Below are positions 11,151-20,523 of a stretch of DNA of 64,000 nt, piece after piece. The notes under the pieces were generated by a model, which worked only from the letters and a program-made list of their open reading frames with translations, made no database searches and was not told the origin of the DNA. Origin of the DNA: Podospora bellae-mahoneyi (Eukaryota > Ascomycota > Sordariomycetes > Sordariales > Podosporaceae); contig NW_026946359.1 of NCBI RefSeq assembly GCF_035222275.1, forward strand, positions 1,674,001-1,738,000, written 5' to 3'. The translations under genes were made by a program, and so were the position numbers. Every line of letters begins with the position of its first letter. Position 1 is the stretch's first letter.

Positions 11151-13472
11151 ATGTCGACAATACAGCAACTCAAAAACTTCATCCGTCATGGTATGTAGCT
11201 TGTCCCCTCTCCGCTGGGCTGTTTTGTGCGCCGCCACCACCGGGAAGCAGGTGTTGCATATCACAGCGTGCGACTGCTACTCAGTGGCTTCGTCCCAAAT
11301 AACGGAACTCGAAACTGATGTCACCGTCACTGTCACAGGCAAACAAGCTCGAGCCGCCAATGCTGACGACTCTGCCCGCACAAAACATGAGCACTCTCCT
11401 CCCCATTCGCAAGCCCATGCGAAGCAGCACAATATGGCGCCAGCAGTTTCGGAGCCTGTGTACGGAGCGGGTGCCCCACGACAAAACCACGTCGATGCCT
11501 ATTCGACTGCCGGAGATGCCCAAAACAGAGTGGCCCAGGCCGGCCATGTAGCCGCGCACCATGTCGAACCAGCCCAGGGTGTCAGCAGCAAGACAAAGAA
11601 GAGGGTACCTGACGAAAACATCGCGAAGTTGGTCGCCGAAGAGAATGCCGACAAGAATAAGCTTCCGAGGTATCAAGGTCTCGAACGCTGGCAACTTGTT
11701 GAAAAGATGGGAGACGGCGCCTTCAGCAACGTATACCGCGCCCGCGACCTGCAAGGCCAACACGGAGAGGTGGCCATCAAGGTCGTTCGCAAGTTCGAGA
11801 TGAACAACATGCAGGTACGTGATATAGCCTGATTCCAGCCTCTTCTTCATTCCTACCCACGCTTCCCTCTCCTCCTCCCCTATCCTCTCCCTTCATTTCC
11901 TTTCCTTTTGTTTTTTCTTTTCGTCCAAGTCCCCCTTACCAACATGCGGGACCCGTTTTAGAGCAACAAGCATCTCCATCCGGATTTCAAGCCAAAGGCT
12001 CCCAAAGCAGCAGAGGTGCGAGAAATTTCTTTTCCTTTTGTCCCAAGCGCTGTGTTTGTATTTGCACTTCCTGTTGCAAGCGCATATCCTCAGTCTTTGT
12101 GTTCTCAGTAAACTAACCGCCTGCTTAGCGGGCAAACATTCTCAAAGAAGTTCAGATTATGAAGCAACTCGATCACCCCAATATTGTCAAGTTGATCGAC
12201 TTTTCCGAGTCCCAGCACTATTACTTTATTATTCTGGAGCTGGCTCCAGGTGGTGAGCTGTTCCATCAGATCGTTCGCCTGACCTACTTCAGCGAGGAGC
12301 TCTCCCGTCATGTTATCGTCCAAGTGGCCAAGGCGCTTGAGCACCTCCACGAAGAAAAGGGAATCGTCCATCGGTAGGTAGTCTCATGAACTCCTCGTGG
12401 CTTGGCAGTCGTTGTTTGTTAACAATCTACCAGTGATATCAAGCCTGAAAATATTCTTTTCAGCCCAATCCCGATGGTGCCCTCGAAGCACCCGAAGCCC
12501 AAGCAACCGGGCGACGAGGACAAGGTAGACGAAGGAGAGTTCATCAAAGGGGTGGGTGCTGGAGGTATTGGCCAGATCAAAATTGCAGACTTTGGCCTCT
12601 CCAAGATTGTTTGGGATAACCAGACCATGACGCCATGCGGTACTGTTGGTTATACCGCTCCCGAAATCGTCAAGGATGAGCGGTACTCAAAGTCAGTTGA
12701 TATGTGGGCGCTTGGCTGTGTGCTTTACACCATGTTGTGCGGTTTCCCGCCATTCTACGACGAGAGTATCGAGGTGCTTACCGAGAAGGTTGCCAAGGGG
12801 CAGTACACCTTCCTCTCCCCTTGGTGGGATGACATCAGCAAGTCGGCCCAGGATTTGATCTCACATCTTCTCTGCGTCGATCCCGAGCAGCGATACACCA
12901 TCAAGGAGTTCTTGGCTCATCCCTGGATTCGCGAGTCTGGTCCTACACCACGTGACGAGAAGAAGTCGGCCATGTCGTCAGACGGTGTTTTGAGGGCCTT
13001 CGATGCCACCAAGCTTGTGGACGGCGACAAGCGCTACGACTTCCGCTCGCCAGCTGCGGTCAATCTGCGTGAGGTGTTTGACGTTGGATACGCAGTCCAC
13101 AGACAGGAAGAAGAGGGCAAAAGAAGGAAGCAAATTGGTGGAAAGGCTGGCGTTGATCGCCTTGCCGAGCTGGATGAAGATGCTGAAATGGAGGAGGCAC
13201 CTGCAGGCTCGACTCAGCAAATCGAGCAAAGCATGCGCAACACTCAGATTAAGGATCACGAGCAGCGCGGGCGCGATCGATCTCGGAAACCCCATCCTCC
13301 GCCTGCCGCGGCTGAGCAGAAGGGTTATGGTCAGCATTCGGCTACTGTCGCCGCCGCCGCAAGACAGCAAGTTCGCGAACGTCAACGACAGAAGGGTGTT
13401 TTCGAGTTGAACCTTGATGGAGCTACATTATTGGGACGTCGCGGTGCAAAGCCTGCAACTCGGGTGGCGTAG
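11151..13472 (+). CDS. srk1: Srk1/RCK-type (MAPKAP-kinase-like) Ser/Thr protein kinase
   Basis: Five exons are supported by splice sites and phase: 11151-11190, 11339-11814, 11962-12015, 12129-12373 and 12434-13472, giving 617 residues. A low-complexity N-terminus precedes the kinase domain: glycine loop GDGAFSNV (from about residue 138), VAIK lysine near K161, catalytic HRDIKPENIL, a long basic/acidic insert before the DFG (FADFGLSK region reads IADFGLSK), then GTVGYTAPE, DMWALGCVLY and the terminal HPWI. An insert between HRD and DFG and this order fit the fungal Srk1/Rck2 CaMK-group kinases, substrates of the stress MAPK (Hog1/Sty1). That role is family knowledge, not shown here. The C-terminal tail is charged and ends ATRVA at a TAG; 69 further codons stay open (see the following entry). 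Kinase motifs are all intact. Confidence 0.88.
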
Positions 13473-13682
13473 AGAGCTCCGGAGCACGAGGATGTCCGCG
13501 GGGAGGATAGGTTGCAGACAGGCGACGGCAGCGTCAGCCCTTCTGTGCGGCCAGAGGAACTTCCAACACCAATGTTGGAGGTGCCACCAGAGGTTGAGTT
13601 CTCTGCTAATGACCTCAAGCCCTTGGCAGAGACTGTCAGCATCAATGTGAGAGATGGCAGCGAAGGGAATTCGAGGGAGTAA
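13473..13682 (+). other. In-frame coding-like extension beyond the kinase stop
   Basis: Directly after the TAG at 13470-13472 the same frame stays open for 69 codons to TAA at 13680-13682. The peptide is acidic and proline-rich (EELPTPMLEVPPEVEF, ANDLKPLAETVSINV), unlike chance sequence and similar in style to the kinase tail before the stop. It could be an old C-terminus cut off by a CAG-to-TAG change, a read-through product, or 3' UTR that happens to be open. No plausible intron removes the TAG. Confidence 0.5.
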
Positions 13683-14466
13683 CATGGGTTATGGAGTTAT
13701 ACGTCGGTGGGACTGGAAGTGGTGCATTTCTGGGAAAGTGTGTGACGGGTAGACACTCTAGGAGGACATGGGCTTCAAGTACAGCTCGGGTGCTCTCTTC
13801 TCTGCATCAATTTCTTTTTCTTTTCTTCAGGCAATGCATTGCGGTTTCGGTGTAGTGTACAGGTACCCTATATGAGAGATATCATGGGCGGTGTTAGCGG
13901 CAATCGTTCTTAGTTTACTGTCAATACTTCACAACTCACTGGATCATTTTGTCGTGACACATGATGAGCTCTCCGTTCAATGGCCGCCACATGGCTTCTT
14001 GAAGTTCCGAGTGTGGTACCCCAGATCTCTTGTCTCGGACAGTCCTCAATATCGATCAAAGGGGCTTTTACCCGAAACCATGTCTCATTGGGATCCATGG
14101 CAGTAGAACAATGGGTGGATGCAGGGATTCACATGTAAATGGAACACCATTCCGTTCCTGTGCCCTCTCGTCTTCCATTTGGGAGAATTTCATGCTCTAA
14201 ATACCTTGGTCCATTCCATGAAATTGAAACGAAGTTGTCATTACTGCCTCTCAACAACCCTGAAATTCCTAATTTGAAATGTTGGCAGGCGACAATCGAC
14301 TGGCGATGCCAGTCAGAACTCCTTACATGGATGTGCATTTGTAGAGGTTCTTTCACGTATATATCTTCTTGGAGATCTTCTCCTGTCAAGAACTTTCTAA
14401 CCAGATCCCCACCGTTCCTTTACTCGTCTCCGGCTTACACCTACTTCCTGATCACTCACCGTTGCC
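13683..14466. other. Intergenic: kinase 3' region and next promoter
   Basis: This stretch contains the kinase 3' region and the upstream region of the next open frame. Only short frames with poor composition are present. No repeat or RNA gene is seen. Confidence 0.4.
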
Positions 14467-15897
14467 ATGGCTGACTTAACCAACACCTTCCCAGCCTTCT
14501 CCCTCGCCGGGGTTGCCAATGCAAATGGCTACTGCAGTCTCGCTCTGGCAGAGGCGGTACTGGGATGCGGGACCCTTGATATCGATCTGGGGGGCAGCTC
14601 GTTCAAGGCTGATATTCTGCCTGACAGAATCATCATCTCTGCTACTGAACCGCTCGAGGAGGATGCTTTTCGTGCAGAGGGCAGCTCCACCACCGAGACC
14701 ACCGAGACGACAAGCAGTGCGACAGGCGTTTCTTCTTTGGTATACCGATGCGCACCACCAGCTAGTCCGGGTGGGCTGTTGTGGGCGCTTGACCTGCAGC
14801 AGGCCTCTACGTCGACAATTCGATCGACTGTGACATCTACCCGGACGAGCACGAGGACTTCGAAGTCGACTTCTACTTCTACCTCGACTAGGACTTCGGC
14901 CAGGCCGACGACTTCGACTTTGACGGTTTGGGCTACTTCGACATCTACTGCCAGGTCTACTTCTATTTCCGCCGCTAGGTCCGCCTCAACTAGATCTACT
15001 TCAACATCAACCTCGAGGTCGACTTCCACCTCGACATCGCGATCTACCTTGACACCAAGGCCATCCACCACGTCAACATCTATTCCAACTGTCAGGTCAG
15101 CGTCTACTTCGACCGTGAGGCCAACCACAACCATCAGATCAACTTCGACCTCGACAAGAACCTCGACCAGGACCTCCACGTCCACCTCGACATCCACCGT
15201 AACTCGGAGATTCCCCTTTCTGACAATCGGCAGAAGTGCCGCTTCGTCAACCGTGGCACCCGCAGCCATCACCGGCCCCAATTTCCCTGGCGCCCCTCGC
15301 TTCCCTCCAGGAAGAACACTCCATACCTCGTCCTCCTCCTCTTCTCCTGCAACCGCCCCCGTAGCACCGCCCGTCTCCCCAACACGACTCCCCGCTCAAG
15401 ATCTCCTATCTCTCCACGGGGTCCTCCACACCATCCTCGGCCGACGCTCCTACCGCGCCAAGGCACAAGACAAGGACGAACCCGAGCTCAACACCCCCAA
15501 AGGCAGCAGCAACCTCGCCGACCCCACCATCCCTCCTGCCACTCAGGCCGAGGGCGACCAGCCCGATCTGGCCAAACAATGCCACCGAACTCATCTCCTC
15601 GTCTTGCCCCCGGCCTGGCGTGTCCAAGCTCCTCGTCATCAACATCGACTTGTCGCGCATCAACATCGATCTTGACGTTTGTCACGACATTCTTGGCGGT
15701 TCGGCTTCTTCGTCTGGTGGTGGGGGGGGGGTGGTCTTGCCTCTGGTTTGCTTGATGGGATCCTCGGTCGGCGGGAGCTGAAGGCAAAGGCTGAGGAGAT
15801 GGCTGGGGAGGCGAGGGAAGAGGCTCAGGAGCCCAGGGACCGTCTCAGGGCTGATGCTCGGGAGAAAAAGGAGCGGGTTGTTGGAGAAGACGTATGA
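14467..15897 (+). CDS. Ser/Thr/Arg-repeat protein, frame interrupted
   Basis: From ATG 14467 (good context, gccATGgc) a frame stays open to TGA 15673-15675. It starts MADLTNTFPAFSLAGVAN and then enters about 130 residues of Ser/Thr repeats (STSTSTRTSARP style). A 60-nt segment 14742-14801 has a GTATAC donor, a CTTGAC branch site and CTGCAG end, so it may be an intron; it is a multiple of three. After about 15350 the more protein-like reading is one base over (15365-15781: P/S/T-rich, then WPNNATELISSSCPRPGVSK and INIDLSRINIDLDVC), and after a G-run near 15720-15731 the first frame again reads well (LLDGILGRRELKAKAEEMAG) to TGA 15895-15897. ILGRRxxxAKA occurs twice, at about 15433 and 15760. 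No family is recognised. The locus may carry two small indels, or assembly errors at the C- and G-runs. Confidence 0.4.
14815..15212 (+). repeat. Degenerate hexamer repeat coding for Ser/Thr
   Basis: About 400 bp built from variants of TCGACNTCNACN. In the first forward frame it reads Ser-Thr-Ser-Thr-Arg; on the minus strand it reads a long Val-Asp/Glu alternation that is also open. The second forward frame reads Asp/Phe/Tyr-rich with three TAG codons. Because the repeat keeps several frames open, frame openness alone is weak evidence for coding here. Confidence 0.75.
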
Positions 15898-16478
15898 GGC
15901 TAGGTGTGGTGCTGTTCTTGCTGTTCCCACCTGCTGTCTCGTCAGCTGCTCCTTCGGCAACAAGCACCGGGGCTGCTCCTCCTCCTCCTCCTCCTCCTCC
16001 TCCTCCTCCTCCTCCTCCTCCTCCTCCTCCTCCTCCTCCTCCTCCTCCTCCTCCTCCTCGTCCTCCTCCTCCTCGTCCTCCTCCTCCTCCTCCTCCTCGT
16101 CCTGCCAAGGGTAATGACCGGCTGAGTCGGCCTGAGCTGCCAGCGGGGGAGGTCACCGAGACGGTTGTTACTGTTGAGGAGGTCAGTGAGGAGGTTGTGG
16201 TGGAGGAGTGTATTCTGACGTGTGAGCGGGCGTTGGTGAAGGCGAGTGTCGAGGCTGGGGAGGTGAGACGGTGTCTTGGGGTTACGGTGAGGAGGAGGGC
16301 GGGGGTGGATAATTGTGTGTATTTTGTTGGCGGGGTGGAGGTGGTGGATTTGGAGGTTGTGTTGTTAATTGAGGAGGAGGTTCAGGGTGGTAGGTTGGGT
16401 GAGGAGGTGGACGAGGACGAGGACGAGGATCTGAAGAGCGATTCTTTTGTTCCTGTTGGGAGGGTTAGGAGGGAGTAG
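15894..16478 (+). CDS. Putative secreted polyproline protein
   Basis: The 194-residue frame begins MRLGVVLFLLFPPAVSSA, which looks like a signal peptide with an Ala-x-Ala style end, then APSATSTGAA and about 40 prolines with a few arginines encoded by the CCT microsatellite. The C-terminal 100 residues are acidic (VTETVVTVEEVSEEVVVEE) with a Cys motif CILTCERALVK ... RRCLG and end in an Asp/Glu run. Its ATG overlaps the TGA of the preceding frame (ATGA), so it could be a separate small gene or a continuation of the repeat locus through an intron or indel. No family is recognised. Microsatellite frames are all open here (Pro, Leu, Ser), so confidence depends on the flanks. Confidence 0.4.
   Translation: MRLGVVLFLLFPPAVSSAAPSATSTGAAPPPPPPPPPPPPPPPPPPPPPPPPPPPRPPPPRPPPPPPPRPAKGNDRLSRPELPAGEVTETVVTVEEVSEEVVVEECILTCERALVKASVEAGEVRRCLGVTVRRRAGVDNCVYFVGGVEVVDLEVVLLIEEEVQGGRLGEEVDEDEDEDLKSDSFVPVGRVRRE
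15974..16104. repeat. (CCT)n microsatellite with CGT interruptions
   Basis: About 130 bp of CTC/CCT trinucleotide, pure to about 16058, then broken three times by cgt. It encodes proline (with Arg at the interruptions) in the frame of the putative secreted protein. Such tracts are prone to length change, which would alter the polyproline length without breaking the frame. Confidence 0.95.
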
Positions 16479-17491
16479 AATTTCTTTATGATGAGGTGGG
16501 CGATGTGAAGATATCTCTGTTTTGGGTCGATTTTTCCTATGTTGAAGTAAACTGAAGGAGGCTTTGTTTTGTGAGTCTTTGGGTTTGGAAATGCAAAGGG
16601 TAATGGATAGGTTGAATAACGATATCATTAGCATCTTTGTCGTTGAGACCTGTGGAGCCATGTTGCAATTGCCCCTGTCGAGCATGGAGCCGAAGAAATC
16701 AGGGTCCAGGGATCTGACTATTTGGGCATGGATCACCACAATCTGCAACTACAACAAGGCAAACGACATAATTTTGGGCAGATCAAGGAAAATTCCATGT
16801 TATTTGCTTGGGATCTCGTGTTTGGAGGCAACATATACCTAAGAGATTGCCAACAGTCTTTGCACTTCTTGTTACCCTTACATCGAATTAAACGTTGGTC
16901 CTAAGAGATATATTCAATCCTGATACTCTTTAGGCTAGCAACGGCGCTCTTGGACTTAGCTGCATGCATGCTAGAGCCAACGGTCTGGGTGACGACATAA
17001 TTGCCAGCGGCCACGGAGTCAGGCATGACTTTATGAGTTATTCAGTCCATACCGGGCTTATGACATCTGGTTTGACTCTCTTCAGCTTCAGGTCTGTCTT
17101 CATGGCATCTGCAGGGTACCAACTCAATCATTATCTTGAGGAGTTGTTCCTTCTTAGATATTCAACCTCGGCTCCACAGCCTCCCGAGACACCGTTCCAG
17201 TCCCCCAGTTTGGGAAGGACAGAGTTTCCGCTACTTCTCTTAGCCTCCTACGGAACAAAGCTTAATACAAGGGATCAGACACACGCCAGAAAAAAAGAAA
17301 AGGAAAGATCCAACACCAACCACCACGACGCTCACACCACGGGGGAACAAACTTGATCTATTCCCATCTCAGCAAATCCCTTGCCTTTCGTCCGAGAGCC
17401 TGCTCCTCCGTCCCATCATTCATCAACTCATCGCCCCGAGCCGGTCTCCTATTCATCACACCATAAACACTCTCGGCGAACAACCATAAAG
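16479..17491. other. Intergenic
   Basis: One kilobase without a supportable gene. The last 150 bp before 17492 is CA/CT-rich and is probably the leader of the small secreted protein gene. Scattered open frames are short and have no domain-like segments. Confidence 0.45.
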
Positions 17492-17785
17492 ATGAAGCCA
17501 CAAACCCTCCTCTCAACCCTCCTCTTCACAACCACAGCCACATCCACGACCCTCACCCTGAACGAAGACGGCAACTTTCCCGAAATATGCACACAAACCT
17601 GCCGGAAAGCGCTCCACCTCGCCAACGCGGTACAAGGCTGGGGGAGAAGACTGTGCGCGCCAGGATCTGACTTTATAAGCTACAAATTCGAGTGCTGGGT
17701 TTGCATCGCCATCAGCGGTGGGGGGACCACGAGGGGGACCGAGTTTGAGGATGTGGGGAGGATGTGTTTGGAATATATGCCGTGA
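17492..17785 (+). CDS. Small secreted cysteine-containing protein
   Basis: The 97-residue product starts MKPQTLLSTLLFTTTATSTT, a signal-peptide-like segment, followed by NEDGNFPEICTQTCRKALHL, RRLCAPGSDF, ECWVCIAIS and a final RMCLEYMP. Six cysteines lie in about 65 mature residues. I chose ATG 17492, not the upstream in-frame ATG at 17381, because it sits at the start of the hydrophobic segment. Length, leader and cysteines fit small secreted fungal proteins, some of which act as effectors, but no known family is recognised and no function is claimed. Its CxxTCxxAL motif resembles one in the neighbouring polyproline protein. Confidence 0.6.
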   Translation: MKPQTLLSTLLFTTTATSTTLTLNEDGNFPEICTQTCRKALHLANAVQGWGRRLCAPGSDFISYKFECWVCIAISGGGTTRGTEFEDVGRMCLEYMP

Positions 17786-18165
17786 GGGTGGATTTGCTTG
17801 CTGTTGTGGGGAGAGAGGAATAATGAAATGGTGGCTTGGGATTGATTGGGCTTGGGAGAGGGGGGGCTAATTAATGATGGATGGGGTGGGAGGGACGGAA
17901 CACAACTTTGCTGGAACCAAGGATGGGTGGGGGTTGGATTGCTAATATCGGAGTAAATGGGGTGGAATAACTTGCTCGTTTGTCACACATTACAGGAGGA
18001 TATGTTATTAGACATGATCGAATTGAAAGGGTTGTAGTGGCAAGAGAGGCACACGGATAGCATGGCTCATATACACTGACAATGATGACGGAGCGTATGT
18101 GATAGCGGAGCGAAACCTAGAAGACAGGAGCAAGATTAAGTGCGCATATGATCCAGCTACAAGGT
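17786..18165. other. Intergenic, G-rich
   Basis: This short region has G-rich stretches right after the small secreted gene (17800-17950). No gene or repeat is seen. Confidence 0.4.
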
Positions 18166-19020
18166 TTACATCAGACATATTAGAGTTGAATGGATGGCGG
18201 TAGAGCTGAAGAATAATCCATTATAGGCCGTTAAAGATGAGATAACCTTTACTGAGCCCCCTGCTTGTCTGACGAAGGCACAACCTCCCTTCACCTCCCC
18301 CTTATATAGACTCCAAACAATACCCAAGTTTGTCTGTGACACTGTGACAAGGGCTGTGATACGTGGTTGGCCTTTGCCGTGTGACAGACACCCTCGCACG
18401 CTTCCCAGTGTTGAATTGGCCATTTGGGCGCTTTCCTGACACAACAAAAGACTGTCGACATGCGGAGGGAGAGGCATGTAGCCAACCGAATCTTGATCAC
18501 GTTTCTGCATACGGGATTGTTTGACGCGATCAAGGCGTATACTTTTCTGTATAGATATACCGCGGTGGCGTCGAGGCCCTATTCGATTCCATGTAGTTGG
18601 TGGGAATATGTAGTAGTCGAAACGGCGGAGCTTGTCGGTTTCCTTGTGCGAGGACTTGAGTTGCCCCTCAAGTTCCTTTCGCCACTGCCAAACTTTGTCA
18701 TCTGTGCAGGTCGAATATCCTGACGTAGAGAGTGATGAGTCGGAGCTTATTCCAAGGGGGTCACGGTTGGACATACTCTCTAGCGATCTTTTTATGCACA
18801 AAAGGCGGTATAATATAGCATGACGGATATCATTGTAACTTGCCGCTCTGGCGTCCAACGAATCAAGCAAGCTTGCCGTGACTACCTCCTGGTCTACCCA
18901 TTGCTGCCATCGTTTTCTCCATCTCGGGTCCTAGTCCTGGTCGAATGGCCCGTTGATAGCTGGAGGCAAAGACTCAAGAGCACTTTTGAGTATCAACAGG
19001 TCGTTGCCATAGGGTGGCAT
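18166..19020 (-). pseudogene. Unknown protein gene with a premature TAG
   Basis: From ATG 19020 the minus strand reads MPPYGNDLLILKSALESLPP, then a TAG at 18931-18933, then continues in the same frame for about 235 codons (RWQQWVDQEVVTASLLDSLD, ILYRLLCIKRSLESM, WQWRKELEGQLKSS). The peptide on both sides of the stop is charged, helical and protein-like. Restoring Gln for the TAG is consistent with a CAG-to-TAG transition. The last 70 residues are less convincing and may be out of the original gene. No family is recognised. It could alternatively be a live gene starting downstream, but no good ATG lies just after the stop. Confidence 0.4.
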
Positions 19021-19642
19021 GATTGAATGATTAATATAACATATGGCTGAGGGAGAGTCGCAGTGGATTTGAGTTCAAAGTAAACATCCGATGCTGGGTT
19101 GACCTGATTTGACCTGAGCTGAGGGAAATTGACTAGAACGTTGGAGAATCATGGATTCCATTCAAATTCTGTTATCTGTCGCCTGTGCCGTCCTTCCTTC
19201 CCTAAGGTACTTGCGCTTTCCGTTCCCTAAATCCAAACACCAGGCAAAGACCGGCCAAAGCAGAACAGTGAATGACAAATGGAAGCAGCAAAACCGGAGG
19301 GTTAGGGCTGAATCCATTCCGGAGGTTGCATCCCTAAATCCGAAAGCCGAACTCAAGCACTACAATGACCCGTCTGTAACCTGTTGACTCGGGAAGCAGC
19401 AAGCTGGGAGGTCGCTCTCCCCATTCACATCCCGCCGCCATGTCAGCATCTCACATCTCACCCCCTCCTACATCATCCCATTTACGCGTTCACATCCCGG
19501 AGTTCCCACACACTATTCTCCATCAACAAAAGTTCCAATAAAAACACTGCCACGGCATAAATAATCCACTGTCCACAACACACTCACAACCCAACGATTT
19601 AACCCCTTCTAGCTACCCACCCAAACCTCAACCCCCCCAACC
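19021..19642. other. Promoter region of the second SDR
   Basis: The region between the decayed gene and the SDR contains a C/A-rich leader directly before 19643. An open frame at 19151-19387 begins with a hydrophobic stretch but has no further support. Confidence 0.4.
19555..19566 (+). promoter_or_regulatory. TATA-like element upstream of the SDR
   Basis: The sequence cataaataat lies about 80 bp before the SDR start codon, in a typical place for a fungal TATA box with a short leader. This is a sequence match only. Confidence 0.3.
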
Positions 19643-20450
19643 ATGTCCCTCACAGGCAAAGTCCTCCTCATAACAGGCGGAACGAAAGGCATCGGCCGCG
19701 CCACCGTCCACCGCGCAGCCTCCCTCGGTGCCTCCATCGTCTTCTCCTACCTCTCCCCAGCAAGCAGCACTACCGCCTCCGAAATCGTCACCCAATCCGG
19801 CGGTCCCTCCCGTCTCCTCGCCATCCAAGCAGACGCCTCCAAATTAGACCATATTGACAAGCTTGTCCACGCTGCCGTGGACAAGTTTGGAAAAATCGAC
19901 ATCGTCGTCCCCAACGGTACACATTACCCCCTTTCCCTGACGAAACTTCGCGCTGACGGGCTTTTTATTAGCTGGAATAATGGGCATGGTCGACCTCGCC
20001 CACGCAACAGAAGACTCCTACGACGCTCACTTCAACCTCAACGTCAAGGGCGCGCTTTTCCTGGTGCAAAAGGCTCTGCCTTACTTCCCACCTGAGGGCG
20101 GGAGGGTCATCTTCATCTCGACCGGTCTCAACACGGCGAGTGGGGTAAGTCCGGGCTATCTGATCTATGTCGCGACAAAAGGGGCCATCGACCAAATGAC
20201 CCGGGCTCTGTCAAAGGATTTGGCCAAGAGGAATATTACCGTCAATGCTGTTGCACCTGGACCAACAGGGACGGATTTGTTCTTTGAGGGCAAGTCGGAG
20301 CAGATTGTCAATTTTTTGAAGAATCAGAGTCCCTTTGGACGTTTGGGAGAGCCACAAGAAATCGCCGATGTGATTTTATGGCTGGCATCAGAAGAAAGCA
20401 AGTGGGTGTCGGGACAGATCATCAGGGTGAATGGTGCCAACATGGTGTAA
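19643..20450 (+). CDS. Short-chain dehydrogenase/reductase, 3-ketoacyl-reductase-like
   Basis: Two exons, 19643-19916 and 19972-20450, encode 250 residues; the 55-nt intron (GTACAC...TTATTAG) splits the NAG motif codon. The Rossmann motif is TGGTKGIG (residues 11-18), then NAG 91-93, catalytic Ser 141 in FIST and Y157/K161 in YVATKGAI. The product ends SGQIIRVNGANMV. These are complete classical SDR (FabG-like fold) features, so NADPH-dependent reduction of a keto group is likely; the substrate is unknown. It is convergent with the MFS permease only 73 bp away. The pairing of an oxidoreductase and a transporter is compatible with a small metabolic module but does not prove one. Confidence 0.9.
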
Positions 20451-20523
20451 GTCAAGACATCAGTGGTGTATTGATGGGTGTGGTAAATGATCTCAGATGT
20501 TGCTCCTCCCACCCTTGAGTCAA

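Noticed and set aside
14529-15281. 250-codon Val/Asp/Glu frame on the minus strand
   Set aside because: It is a mirror of the Ser/Thr repeat; low-complexity sequence keeps all frames open.
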